Below are positions 53,481 to 64,000 of a DNA stretch of 64,000 nt, one piece after another (positions within the stretch are counted from its first letter, which is position 1; the number at the start of each line of letters is the position of its first letter). The stretch is from Xenopus tropicalis (taxonomy: Eukaryota; Chordata; Amphibia; Anura; Pipidae). The stretch is from the NCBI RefSeq assembly GCF_000004195.4, contig NC_030679.2, forward strand, positions 21,295,212 to 21,359,211, given 5' to 3'. Below the pieces are notes generated by a model. It worked only from the letters and a program-made list of their open reading frames with translations. It had not been told where the DNA came from and did no database searches. A program made the translations under genes and the position numbers.

Positions 53481-53582
53481 TGTCTATGGCAGTGATCTCC
53501 AACCAGTGGCTCGTGAGCAACCTACAGCAGCCCCTCTGGTATTTGCCAGAACCCAGAGATTATCAGTCTGGGCCTGGCCCCA
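53407..53582. mobile_element. chimeric repeat junction
   Basis: CAGGTCCGGACTGGGACCCTGG and CAGCAGCCCCTCTGG...CAGTCTGGGCCTGG are the two ends of the family seen at 24075-24206. The fragment CAGTGATCTCCAACCAGTGG from the CCCCAACC family lies between them. Confidence 0.5.
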
Positions 53583-53967
53583 AGAAGTTTTTTGGCAGAA
53601 ATCTACCCCATGTAAGCACTAACATTATATTGCTATCAGAGAAACCACACATGTGTCATTATATAGTAATTTAGCTTGATAAAAGACATCAAGTTTAACC
53701 TTTTTGATTAACTGAAACCTGCCAACTGCTAGTTGATTCAGATGTCAAAGAAAACCATCAGGGAATAAAATAATTCCTGACTCCCAAGATAGCAAACAAA
53801 CCAGTCCCTGGATCAACTTTGTACCAAGAGCTATGTTCACAACCTCATAGCTCTCACTGTAAAAAAAACCCTCCTCGAAGATTCAGATGAAACCTCCATT
53901 CCACTTATCAGAATAGATGCCCTTGTACGTGCTGGAAAAGGCCAACTGGTAAATGAAGCATTAGAGT

Positions 53968-54246
53968 AGTGGTACCCAACTAGTGGCTCATGAGCAACAT
54001 GTTGCTCCCCAACCCCTTGGCTGTTGCTCCCAGTGGCCTCAAAGCTTATTTTTGAATTCCTGGCTTGGAGGCAAGTTTTGGTTGCATCAAACCCATGTGT
54101 ACTTCCCAACAGAACTTAGGCTGTAGGCTGCTAGTCCACATAGAGGCTACCAAATAGCCAATCTCAGACTATAAATGGCACCTCCATCAATTCTTTTACA
54201 TTTGATTGTTGCTCACGGGTAAAGAAAAGTTTGGGTACCCCTGCAT
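53968..54246 (-). mobile_element. 'ggggtccccaacc' family repeat, reversed ends
   Basis: GGTACCCAACTAGTGGCTCATGAGCAAC to GTTTGGGTACCCCTGC; same family as 5354-5630 and 19651-19930. Confidence 0.6.
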
Positions 54247-55950
54247 TAGAGAGTTCATTATATGAACTATGTATTTATACATAGCTATTATATTCCCCTT
54301 AAGCCTCTCATCTCTAATGTACATATTTACAATTTGGCCAACCCGTTTTTATTCCGTTTTTCCAACATTATAATATACAAATGAAAAGAGTTCTACATAA
54401 TATAACCATGCAAGTGTTTCTTTCCAAGGCACATAACGTTTATTAATTTTTCAATATCAAATCTCATCTGCCACTTAGCCACCCAGTGTGTCTTGATCCT
54501 GCTTTAAGGATTTTCTGCCATGAGGTAGCGGCAGTCAAACACCCCCCGCGTGGCAGTAGCCTTTGGCTAATAACCTGCCTCATGGCTCAAAGCAGATGAG
54601 ACCCCTGTCAGTGCTGACTATCACTGGGCAGTTAGGAGCACATGGATGTTTCTCTATTTACTTTTTTCCACCAGTGGAGAAAACCCCATGTATGCCATTA
54701 GCCTAAAGGTGGGCATACACGGGAATGGCGGGCATAGACACAGTCATATCAGGGACTGCATCAACGAGCCAATGCGGTCCCTGATCCGATGGATTACTCT
54801 ATCTGATGTCACTGGGAGTTGGCAGTGGCGAATTAAGGCAATAGTCTACCATAAACTTAATAGGGTGGAACCCATAAACCACACTTTGCAACTTATTTTG
54901 CAAACCTTGTACTTTTTACATAACAAAAGATGTTATGTTTGCCCAGGTGCAGTAACCTATAGCAAACTGCTAACCTGTCTATTTCTATCACATATTTATT
55001 AAAGTGCCCATGTATTCCGCAGAGCTGTACAATAAATGGGTATGTACTTTGAACATACAGATTTACATACAAAGCAGCCAATAACTGATACAAGAGGTAA
55101 AGAGGGCTCTGCCCAAAAGAGCTTACAATCTAAAAAGAAAGCTTGCAATGACTAAAAGCAAACATCTTATTGGTTATAGTGGGTTACTGCACCTGGGCAA
55201 ACCTGCCTTTTATTGCATGTAATGTTCAAGAGCCCCAACCCACTCACTTAATGGTTAGACATATTTTATCTGTCGCATAAAGAAATCCCACTTGCTGGTT
55301 TCTTATCTTGTGACTTCACTAGGCATTTAAAATCCTTGGCACTGTGACAGCAGTTCCATAAATAGCTGATCTAATTTATACATCAAAATGGTTTGTACCA
55401 CCCGTTCAGGAAGGCCACCATAGACTGTGTTAATATTAATGTCTTTTTAAAGTAAAAGTTCAGCACTGTGGTACCCCCCTGCCCACCCCCAACATATTAC
55501 ATCACTCATTTTCTTACATGTTACACCTTTTGTGGAGGGGGCATGGGGTGCCATTTTTTTAAATAAAAAGTAGTAGCAGCGTACATTCCACCAGCTTTCT
55601 TATGGTGACATTGACATGACATATGTTGACATGTACATATCTGACAGATCTTTTTTTTTTTGCTGGAGTATTTTGCTGTTTTAAATTTGTTTATGTGGTG
55701 TTTTGGATAGCAACTTAATACTATGTACAAAACAGTGGTATTCACAGAACATTAGGCAAAGCTTTTAACAACAATTTCACTGCAAAGAAATTGCTTTTGC
55801 ATTTTCTCTTTCCACAGTAAAAGTATTTGATACCAGTGATTTTAGAATTCAAATGTGCGCAGGGTTTCCCAATCTGTAACTTTAGTCACTTCAGTGATTA
55901 TGATTTGACATGTAAATGGTTAACTATAACTCTCAGCCCACCCCAGTTTG
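54247..55950. other. intergenic repeats and AT-rich DNA
   Basis: Includes a 5' fragment of the 'gggcatacacggg' family (54705-54800) and a fragment of the 'ataaagcg' repeat (54998-55135). No exon is recognised. Confidence 0.45.
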
Positions 55951-56166
55951 GGGCTTGCCTTTACGAACCCACCCCCGCTTCTATGGGAGTAGGAAAGTCC
56001 ACCCCTACGCTTCTACAGGAGTAGGAACGTCCGGCCCTGTACTTTAATAGGAATAGGAACCAATCATTGGGCGCAGGGGGGGGGTTTGGAAAGGCTTTGT
56101 GATTGGGCTTGAAAGTGCGACACTGATATCCTGCATCGCGTCGCGTTGTATAGAGAAGCTGGGGGA
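55930..56166 (+). promoter_or_regulatory. promoter-like region upstream of an unrecognised first exon
   Basis: GC-rich for this window. It has three repeats of CTTCTA/TTTAATAGGAGTAGGAA-like text, a CCAAT element (AACCAATCATTGG at about 56059) and CpGs (CATCGCGTCGCGTTG) just before the ATG. No TATA box at a usual distance. Confidence 0.5.
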
Positions 56167-56259
56167 ATGGCCACTTCGGCAGGTAGCCAAGCAGACTTTC
56201 TGACGGGAGATTACAAGCGGATAGAGAACATGGAGCTGACAGACGAGCAGAAAAGTCAG
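56167..56259 (+). CDS. first coding exon of an unrecognised gene
   Basis: ATG (A at -3, G at +4) opens 31 codons: MATSAGSQADFLTGDYKRI then ENMELTDEQKSQ. No GT donor fits. CAG/GCAAGA at 56257-56265 matches the GC-AG donor class, ending the exon in phase 0; otherwise the frame runs 16-17 more codons into low-quality text and a TAA. The composition and CCAAT/CpG context fit a housekeeping first exon. I cannot name the family, and downstream exons are not visible before the window ends. Confidence 0.55.
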
Positions 56260-56377
56260 GCAAGAAGCAACTTTTTTTTACTCTGCTGCTTTCGTATAAA
56301 GACAGTGTAACTGGGATCTGTCCCCTCTCCCTTAAGTCTTGTTATGCTCACCTGGGGCCTGGGCAATTCATTTGTCT

Positions 56378-57706
56378 GTATATGGAGCTCTATTGTCACA
56401 GCTGGGGGGGCAATTCATTTGTCTGTATGTTAGAGTATATGGAGCTCTATAGTCATAGCTGGGGGGGCAATTCATTTGTCTGTATATGGAGCTCTATAGT
56501 CACAGCTGGGGGGGCAATTCATTTGTCTGTATGTTAGAGTATATGGAGCTCTATAGTCACAGCTGGGGGGGGGGCAATTCATTTGTCTGTATGTTAGAGT
56601 ATATGGAGCTCTATAGTCACAGCTGGGGGGGCAATTCATTTATTTGTCTGTATGTTAGAGTATATGGAGCTCTATAGTCATAGCTGGGGGGGCAATTCAT
56701 TTGTCTGTATATGGAGCTCTATAGTCACAGCTGGGGGGGGGGCAATTCATTTGTCTGTATGTTAGAGTATATGGAGCTCTATAGCCACAGCTGGGGGGGC
56801 AATTCATTTATTTGTATGTTAGAGTATATGGAGCTCTATAGTCACAGCTGGGGGGGGGGGCAATTCATTATTTGTCTGTATGTTAGAGTATATGGAGCTC
56901 TATAGCCACAGCTGGGGGGGGCAATTCATTTATTTGTCTGTATGTTAGAGTATATGGAGCTCTATAGTCACAGCTCGGGGGGGTGCAATTCATTTGTCTG
57001 TATGTTAGAGTATATGGAGCTCTATAGTCACAGCTGGGGGGGCAATTCTTTTATAAGTCTGTATGTTAGAGTATATGGAGCTCTATAGTCACAGCTCGGG
57101 GGGGGTGCAATTCATTTGTCTGTATGTTAGAGTATATGGAGCTCTATAGTCACAGCTGGGGGGCAATTCTTTTATAAGTCTGTATGTTAGAGTATATGGA
57201 GCTCTATAGTCACAGCTGGGGGGGGGGGGGCAATTCATTTGTCTGTATGTTAGAGTATATGGAGCTCTATAGTCACAGCTGGGGGGGCAATTCTTTTATA
57301 AGTCTGTATGTTAGAGTATATGGAGCTCTATAGTCACAGCTCGGGGGGGTGCAATTCATTTGTCTGTATGTTAGAGTATATGGAGCTCTATAGTCACAGC
57401 TGGGGGGGCAATTCTTTTATAAGTCTGTATGTTAGAGTATATGGAGCTCTATAGTCACAGCTGGGGGGGGGGGGCAATTCATTTGTCTGTATGTTAGAGT
57501 ATATGGAGCTCTATAGTCACAGCTGGGGGGGCAATTCTTTTATAAGTCTGTATGTTAGAGTATATGGAGCTCTATAGTCACAGCTGGGGGGGCAATTCTT
57601 TTATACGTCTGTATGTTAGAGTATATGGAGCTCTATAGTCACAGCTGGGGGGGGCAATTCCTTTATACGTCTGTATGTTAGAGTATATGGAGCTCTATAG
57701 TCACAG
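56378..57706. repeat. G-rich minisatellite, about 21 units of 45-66 bp
   Basis: The unit is TATGGAGCTCTATAGTCACAG, CTGGGGGGG, CAATTCATTTGTCTGTATG, TTAGAGTA. Two unit types alternate, one with CAATTCATTTGTCTG and one with CAATTCTTTTATAAGTCTG. The G-run varies from about 6 to 12. It begins about 120 bp after the first exon, inside the presumed intron 1. The ORFs in it are repeat artefacts. Confidence 0.95.
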
Positions 57707-58239
57707 TATGGACTTGATCACTTTATTGGAATTGTCGCTGTACAATCGCTCCCTTCCTAGAGGCGTCAGTGCGGCTGTGGCAGTGGATTTGCTCTGGGGA
57801 ACTGGGGTAGTTTAATACCCCCTTGAGTTGGCCAGTATCACTTGTTAAAATACATTCAAGTACACATTAAAATAATGTATTGCCCACTTTGGTTGCGCAG
57901 CTAGGCTTTTGTTTGTTTTCCCCTTCCTTCTGTGTATAAAGGAGCTGATAGGAAGCAATGGAAATGGATTGTGTCTCTTTTAAATTAATCAAGTCATTTA
58001 GTTGGGGTTGCTACATTCATTTACTAAAGTGTGCTGTGAATTCTAACCACCTCCTCTGACAGAGCAGCAGTCCTTTCATGTGTTATGGCTGATATCTTTG
58101 CATTTAAATCTTGCTGGGCCACAGTTTTGTTGGTTTATATCCTCACAGATTTTTGGATAGATATTCTGCTGGTCACCCAGTAGTGGCAATTACCAGAGCA
58201 CCCATTTTGCATAAGTTGCCTAATTATGTAGATACATAT
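57707..58239. other. presumed intron, unique DNA
   Basis: No exon with acceptor and open phase was found that would continue the reading frame of the 56167 exon. Confidence 0.4.
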
Positions 58240-58553
58240 ACAGGTATGGGACCTATTATCCAGAATGCTCGGGACCTGGGGTTTTCCAGATAAGGGGTCT
58301 TTCCATAATTTGGATCTCCATAACTTAAGTCTGCTAAAAATCATTTAAGTATTGACTAAACCCAATAGGACTTTTCTGCCTCCAATAAGGATTAATTATA
58401 TCTTAGTTGGGATCAAGTTTTATTATTAGAGAGAAAAAGGAATTTTTAAAAATTAGAATTATTTACTTATAATGGAGTCTATGGGAGATGGCCTTTCCGT
58501 AATTCGGAACTTTCTGGATAACAGGTTTCCGGATAAGAGATCCCATACCTGTA
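58240..58553 (+). mobile_element. 'ttatccagaatgc' MITE, full copy
   Basis: ACAGGTATGGGACCTATTATCC to CCCATACCTGTA; its right end runs directly into an (AT)n tract. Confidence 0.85.

Positions 58554-58615
<62 letters not shown>
58554..58615. repeat. (AT)n microsatellite
   Basis: About 29 AT dinucleotides starting at the 3' terminus of the preceding MITE. Confidence 0.97.
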
Positions 58616-58617
<2 letters not shown>

Positions 58618-58884
58618 ATAGTAGAAGGAGGGCACGCACCACAATGAGAAAAATGCCTGGGTGCCGGATAAAACGTTAGAGAACAGACAAATTAGGACCT
58701 TTATCAAAAAAAAAAAGGAAGAGAGAAAGGTCCTAATTTGTGACTGAAATGTCGATTTTTGCACATTAAAGAACATTTTTTTCTGTGAGTGCCGAGTCCT
58801 CTGTTCTCGTTTCTCTCTCTCTCCCCCTATCTATATTTATATAACTTTTTATTTTATTTATCTATTTTTTAGTTTTAAATAACA

Positions 58885-59350
58885 TAGTGCTGGGCGGTAT
58901 ACTGGTATATACCAAACACCGTTTTTTTTTTTAAAAATGCTAAAAATTTTTAACTTACCGGCATACCGGTGTGGGCGCCTCCTGGCAATTTTTCTTACTA
59001 TTTCCGGGTTGTGCGCGCTGACGTTACGTGCGCGCTGACGTTACGTGCAACCCGAAAATAGTAAGAAAAATTGCCAGGAGGCTCTGTGAGCTGTCGGGGG
59101 TGCCTGCGGCTGACTGGCCAGTAAGTTATATTTATGTGAAGGGGATGGGGGGGTGTTTGGGGTGGGGGGTGCGGATGGGGGGTGTTTGGGGTTGGGGGGG
59201 GTGTTTGGGGGGGGTGTTTGGGGTTGGGGGGGTGTTTGGGGTGGTCACCTAATCATGCATGGGGAAAAAAAAATACCGTCAAATACCGTGATACCGATAT
59301 AATAAAAAAAATACCGTGATATAAATTTTTGGTCATACCGCCCAGCACTA
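58885..59350. mobile_element. hAT-like MITE with 8-bp target duplication and G-rich core
   Basis: Ends TAGTGCTGGGCGGTAT and ATACCGCCCAGCACTA, flanked by aaataaca at 58877-58884 and 59351-59358. Internal arms at about 58980-59010 and 59048-59085 fold on each other, and a GGGGTGTTTGGGGTTGGGG tract fills 59140-59245. The ORF at 59028 is an artefact. Confidence 0.88.
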
Positions 59351-59504
59351 AAATAACAGTTAAATAACCTTGGCCAGAATCCACCAATTCTCTATTAATT
59401 ATTCTATTAACTCTATTAATTTTAAGCATTTATTTACCAAAGGGTGGGAACAGAAGTAGCTCATTTTTTATAAATATGCTTCTAATAATCATATAAAAGT
59501 GAAT

Positions 59505-59794
59505 ACAGGTATGGGATACCTTTCTAGTACCCCATTCTTCAGAAAACTAAATTACAGGGAAGGCCATGTCTCACGGTCTCTTTTTATTCAAGTAATTTTA
59601 ACTTTAAAAAATGTATTTCCCTTTTCTCTGTGATAATAAAATGGTGGCTTGTAGTTGATAGTAACTAGTCTTATTGGGTTTATTTAATGCTTATAGTTTT
59701 TAGCAGACTTAAAGTGTGTGGATCCGAATTACAGAAACATTACTTATCTGGATAACCCCAGTCCTAAGTGTTGTGTTTAAATCCTATACCTGTA
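59505..59794 (-). mobile_element. 'ttatccagaatgc' MITE, reversed copy
   Basis: ACAGGTATGGGATACC to ATCCTATACCTGTA, with the internal segments in reverse order relative to 44456-44786. Confidence 0.7.
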
Positions 59795-60047
59795 TATGGG
59801 AAATGTCAGATCCCCCTCATTTTACCAAGTGGATGTGTTCTACAGCATCTGAAAAAATGTTTTTAGCATTTTTTAATTTCTATTAAAATATTGTGTGTAA
59901 AGGAAAAACTTTTTTTTTTGATAATGAAGGAAAATGTAATTCTGAGAAGCTTTTCAATATACTGTTTACATTTTGTATGTTGCTGGTTCCGACTCCATAA
60001 ACAAAGTAGCAAGTCAGCTTGATTTAAAACCTAGAGGAGACCTGTTA

Positions 60048-60135
60048 GGGGTCTGGCACACGGGGGAGATTAGTCGCCCGCGATTTAACTCCCTGTTCGC
60101 GGGCGACTAATCTCCCCCGTGTGCCAGAGCCCTTA
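60048..60135. mobile_element. 88-bp snap-back derivative of the 'ggggagattagtcgcc' MITE
   Basis: GGGTCTGGCACACGGGGGAG to CTCCCCCGTGTGCCAGAGCCC, nearly all of it one hairpin (GATTAGTCGCCCGCGA/TCGCGGGCGACTAATC). Flanked by TTA. It retains only the ends of the longer copy at 42754-42973. Confidence 0.85.
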
Positions 60136-60725
60136 CACTGTTCAAGAAGCAGACCCAGTGTACAGAAAGGGATAAACTGGTGCTGCTCTCAGTTACATTT
60201 ACAAATAACTTTGAAATCAGTTAAAATGCTTACTGTATATTGTGAAAGTAACATAAAATTGTTTAATTAGACAAAAACATTTTATGGGTGAGGGATCCCT
60301 AATAAAAAGGTCTTCTCATTAGTGGAATCCTGTGGTTGCCCTGTTATTTTTTCAGCACTGGACACTACTTGATCAAGCTGGGGTCCCTCCTTATCACCCT
60401 GAGCACCCAGCACTTGCAAGCTAGACAGAGTTAATACGGGGCCCTTCATTGCCCAACACAAATCTCCTCTCTTGCGGGTGATGCAGACAATACCTGCACC
60501 CTTCATATTCATTTAAACGTGTTTGATGTGCTCAAATCAAAGGTAATTGCTCAAACATTTCTCCTAACTCATTTTTGGGCAATTACCCAAGATTGCTGCA
60601 TGTAAATATATTTTACATGTGGCAATTCCGACATGTGAAGGGCGAGGTATTGTCTGGCGCTTCATCACCTACGGGCCCAAAGTGTGTGATGAAGTGTTCC
60701 ATGTGTCAGGGCCTTTATGGCCATC

Positions 60726-60995
60726 TTAAAGGAACAGTAACACCAAAAAATAAAAGCATTTTGAAGTAATTAAAACAAAATGTACTGTTGCCCTCCACTG
60801 GTAAAAGTTGTGTGTTTGGTTATGTGTTATCTGCTATGTGCCTGTGCCTTTTCTCCTCTGAATGGCTGCCCCCATGGCTACAGAGCAGCTTTGTTTATGT
60901 AAACTATTAGTCTTTCTGAGGCAAACACACCAGTTGGACCATTATACTGTAATTACTTTTATGCACTTTTATTTTTTGGTGTTACTGTTCCTTAA
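60726..60995. mobile_element. T2 family MITE with TTAA ends
   Basis: TTAAAGGAACAGTAACACC to GGTGTTACTGTTCCTTAA, with GAATGGCTGCCCCCATGGC inside. The TTAA duplication is typical of this very abundant Xenopus family. Confidence 0.88.
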
Positions 60996-61308
60996 GGGCA
61001 GTGACAGGTGGGGAGATTATTTGCCCTGCATCAGATCTTCATTGCCGCGGGCAACTAATCTTCTCGCCATCCCATCGGCAAGAATGTAAATCTCCGGTGG
61101 GATGGCATACGCGACACTTCGATTTCCGGAAGTTGGCCAAAGTTTCCTATCAAGGCAACTTCCGTAAAGCGATGCACAGCGATGCATATGCCATCCCACC
61201 GGCGATTTACATTCTTGTTGGTGGGATTGCACTGTGGCGAGATTAGTCGCCCACAGCAATGAAGATTTGTCGTGGGGCAAATAATCTCCCCGTCTGTCAC
61301 TGCCCCAA
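60996..61308. mobile_element. 'ggggagatta' MITE abutting the T2 element
   Basis: GGGCAGTGACAGGTGGGGAG to CTCCCCGTCTGTCACTGCCC, with GGTGGGATGGCATACGC and ATCCCACCGGCGATTTAC inside. It begins at the very base where the T2 element ends. Confidence 0.8.
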
Positions 61309-62153
61309 AGGGCAATGGCACATGTGAAGATTTTTTTCGCTATATATTGCCATCGTTGAAACTAAAATATACTACTCACGGTTAATTATGGCTAAAATGG
61401 CTTAATTAAAATGGCTTAATTACAGGAAAATGTGAATGGATGCAGTTTTCTGCAATGAATCCTGATTGCTGCAAATTATATGTTTAGGTTGTGACAATTG
61501 TAATATTAGTCAATGGTAAGGCATTTTTGGGAGATTAGTATTTTATTAAAGGGAAGCTACCATGAAACAATATTTTTTGCTGTTTTTTCAGTTAGTCCAT
61601 TTTGATAAATTTGCTTTAGCAAATGGGTTTTAGCCTTATCGGCAGGGCATTTTTCTTCATAATGTAACAGCAGTTGATCAGCACCTCTGCTGGAGGAGAA
61701 CAAGAAATCTAAATATCTTCAGAAGTTTGCAGAGTGATTTAATATATTTACAAAAATCTTAAATGGGCCATTGACAGTATGCAAAAATAGAGAGAAAAAA
61801 TCAGAGACTAAAGCCTTAGTTTGGTCACACGATGCTGTGTGGGTAAGAGAGGCTGGATCTGAATGTCTCTTATGTATGTGATTGTATGTTTAAAAGTGGC
61901 CGTACAATAGACTGATCGGACTGTGGGGACAAACAAACATAAGCCATTCACCTGTATGGGTACTTTTATGTTATTCCAAACAACAGGAACAGCAGAAAGT
62001 TAAAAGAGCAGTATGCCCCCTTGTTCAATACAAGTGCAGTGAATAGGGTTTTTGTCTTGTTTTAATCAAGACAAATCTATATATGCTCTCTGTTATTTAT
62101 TGAGCTAAACAGGTATACTGAATGAATTATGTTTGGTCTCTTGTAGATAATTA
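61309..62153. other. presumed intron, no exon recognised
   Basis: AT-rich; a TTAAAGGGAAGCTACCATG terminus at 61556 marks another TTAA-type fragment. Confidence 0.4.
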
Positions 62154-62595
62154 AATTAGCAAGCTATTTACAGCCTGGAAGAATCTAGTGAATACCGTTG
62201 CTCCTCTCTATAAACTTACATACGAGACTAGGGGCGCACCTGATAAATTTGACAAAGTTTGGGGCCCTTGGTGTGACCTAGAGGGAAATTAAAGGACTCC
62301 ACTCCCATTTACATTGTAAAACCCCTGGCGTCTCCCCACTTTTTCTACCACAACCTGAACACTTAGTTCAGTAGGTTGACGATTCCAATATCCTGAAACT
62401 GCTGCCAGATTCATGCTCACACCTTGTAATGTTACACCTACCCCTTTAGTGTTTGTAACAAACCTTAAAGATAGACCTGAAAAGAAAGACCAGCATATTC
62501 TCTTTATTGTAATTTTGAAAGTGTTATTTTATGTTTTGTTTGTATGAAAATTAATAAAATACACTTTTCAAAAAAAAAACAATTAGCAAGCTATT
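62154..62595 (+). mobile_element. 5'-truncated L1 insertion with 15-bp target duplication
   Basis: The 15-mer aattagcaagctatt stands at 62154-62168 and 62581-62595. The insert ends AATAAAATACAC..TTTTCAAAAAAAAAAC, a poly(A) tail after a weak signal. Its 5' part encodes KFDKVWGPWCDL and a stop, the usual C-terminus of L1-type ORF2. Confidence 0.85.
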
Positions 62596-62737
62596 GTGAA
62601 GCATAAGTTGCACAGATCCCCCAAACTTTGCCTAATGCTCATTAGAGATATCTGTATTCCATATCCCTCCCACCAAATATTTTTTAATGAAGTAATATGT
62701 ATAACAAAAAAATAAACACACATAATTGAAAAAGTAT

Positions 62738-63381
62738 TAAAGGAGAAGGAAAGTCAAATTCTATGAAGCACACTATTAAATAGTACTACTATTGCTGAGT
62801 AAAAACGCTATATTTCTAGCTTGCCTAATGAAAGATTTACAGAGATACACTTACTAGAACTACATGCTTGTTTCAGTGAACGGCGCCGCCATCTTTAAAA
62901 TGGCCGCCGCCGGCTTCTAAGTTCACTGTGCCTCACTGTCTGAAGCTGCATCCCCCGTGCCTCTCCCCTCTGTCAGCACCACGGCCCCGCTTGTTTCCCT
63001 CCCCCCTGTCGGCACCACCGGCCCCGCTCGTTTCCCTCCCCCCTGTCGGCACCACCGGCCCCGCTCGTTTCCCTCCCCCTGTCGGCACCACCGCGCTGCT
63101 CGTTTCCCCCCCGTGCCTCTCCCCCCCCCTACCAGCACCGCCGCTTGTGTCCCCTTTTGCCTGTGTCTCTCATGCTGCTGCAGATGCTAGGGGGAGCTTC
63201 AAGTCTCAAGTCTGGGGAAGAGCGTTGCATTATGGGAATCTTCTCTACCCTGCTCAGCGTTTTTGATTCCTGATCTTCTGAACAGCTGAAATATGGGGAG
63301 ACTTAAGGGCACTATTGAGACAACTGAAGGTATGCCTGCATTTTGAGATTAACTCTTCACTAGCCTTTCCTTCTCCTTTAA
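62738..63381. mobile_element. TTAA-ended repeat with GC-rich tandem core
   Basis: From TTAAAGGAGAAGGAAAG to CTTTCCTTCTCCTTTAA, inverted ends of a T2-like unit. Inside lie GCCGCCATCTTTAAAATGGC and a tandem of about 38 bp (TCGGCACCACCGGCCCCGC) at about 62975-63100. The Pro-rich ORFs here are artefacts; the CpG-rich look is not a gene promoter. Confidence 0.75.
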
Positions 63382-63469
63382 GCCCCCAGAAATTCAGACT
63401 AGAACAATTATTACACAGCAACCCCCAGCACATAATTACATACCTTTGTATGTCTTACTGTGCCCATAC

Positions 63470-63605
63470 TCTGCTCTATACTCTGCCTGCCCTGTGCTGC
63501 CTGTGTGTGCCATACTCTGCCTGCCCTGTGCTGCCTGTGTGCCATATTCTGCCTGCCTGTGTGCCATACTCTGCCTGCCCTATGCTGCCTGTGTGTGCAT
63601 AGGGC
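63470..63605. repeat. ~33-bp minisatellite (ctgcctgccctgtgctgcc)
   Basis: Four imperfect copies of CCATACTCTGCCTGCCCTG, TGCTGCCTGTGTG. The Cys-rich ORFs are repeat artefacts. Confidence 0.85.
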
Positions 63606-64000
63606 AGGCATTACATACAATTACGCAATGCTGGCACTGCTGTTACAGTCTGAGGTGTGAACAGGTGAACAATGTGGGGGCTTACAGCCTGAGGTGTGAT
63701 CAATGCAGGGGGCCAGTTAATCTCAGTACTGATGCCATGTAAAGTTTACACAAAGGTAAGCAGTTACAGCATCCAGACACATGGGGAGCCACACAGAGGG
63801 GGGCCACGGACCGCCAGTTGGACAGCACTGCTATAAACTATCTTGTGTAACTAAATTTGTCATCAGCTGGGTCAAAATCTACTAGCTAAGTTTAAAAAAT
63901 CTTTATGGGTCCAAGGGAAAGCACTCCTTGATGCTGTTCTATGTTCCTCACAATGGGGCTTAAAGGGATTATTGTCTTTAAAACGACACACGTTATTGGT
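63606..64000. other. window end, no gene recognised
   Basis: Short direct repeats (CAGTCTGAGGTGTGAACAGG, CAGCCTGAGGTGTGATCA) and nothing exon-like. Confidence 0.4.

Noticed and set aside
56486..56905. Repetitive ORFs (MELYSHSWGG type)
   Set aside because: Translation of a minisatellite with variable G-runs; frames change between units.
62881..63266. GC-rich stretch with ATGGCCGCC and long Pro/Ser-rich ORFs, resembling a CpG-island first exon
   Set aside because: It lies inside a TTAA-bounded repeat with inverted ends, and the ORFs derive from a 38-bp tandem.

Overview
The window looks like nuclear DNA from a clawed frog (Xenopus type). The genes are vertebrate and split into short exons with GT-AG introns. 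Introns and intergenic DNA are packed with short non-autonomous DNA transposons whose ends match families I recognise from Xenopus: TTAA-flanked T2-like units, hAT-like units with 8-bp target duplications, and fold-back units with 3-bp duplications. There are also decayed L1-type LINEs and Penelope-like fragments. The species call is an inference from repeats and protein similarity; I ran no database search.

Layout. (1) 1-20.9 kb: the 3' three quarters of csf1r (CSF-1/IL-34 receptor, class III receptor tyrosine kinase), + strand, 18 coding exons from Ig domain 3 to the conserved C-terminus, with every junction in phase. Signal peptide, D1 and D2 lie upstream of the window. (2) 21-31.9 kb: intergenic repeats, including an L1 ORF1 relic near 23.7-24.5 kb. 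(3) 32.2-36.2 kb: a complete + strand gene of 10 coding exons (287 residues, all phases consistent, poly(A) signals present) that I cannot assign to any family. It is the best candidate for something undescribed. (4) 36.2-45.8 kb: intergenic repeats, including an L1 ORF2 relic at 40.5-41.6 kb. (5) 45.8-52.0 kb: a broken partial copy of hars (histidyl-tRNA synthetase). Four exon-like blocks keep gene order, but internal exons are missing, one block has two in-frame stops and is cut by a repeat, and the 5' half is absent. (6) 56.0-64 kb: a GC-rich promoter-like region and a first coding exon of an unrecognised gene with a possible GC-AG donor, then a roughly 1.3-kb minisatellite and more transposons in the presumed intron 1.

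The most notable non-coding feature is a well-formed type I hammerhead ribozyme at 13216-13290, on the sense strand of a csf1r intron. It sits in a roughly 220-bp insert flanked by 44-bp direct repeats. Weaker relatives of its core recur in several repeats of the window. No tRNA, rRNA or CRISPR feature was seen. The genes show no functional linkage beyond being neighbours.
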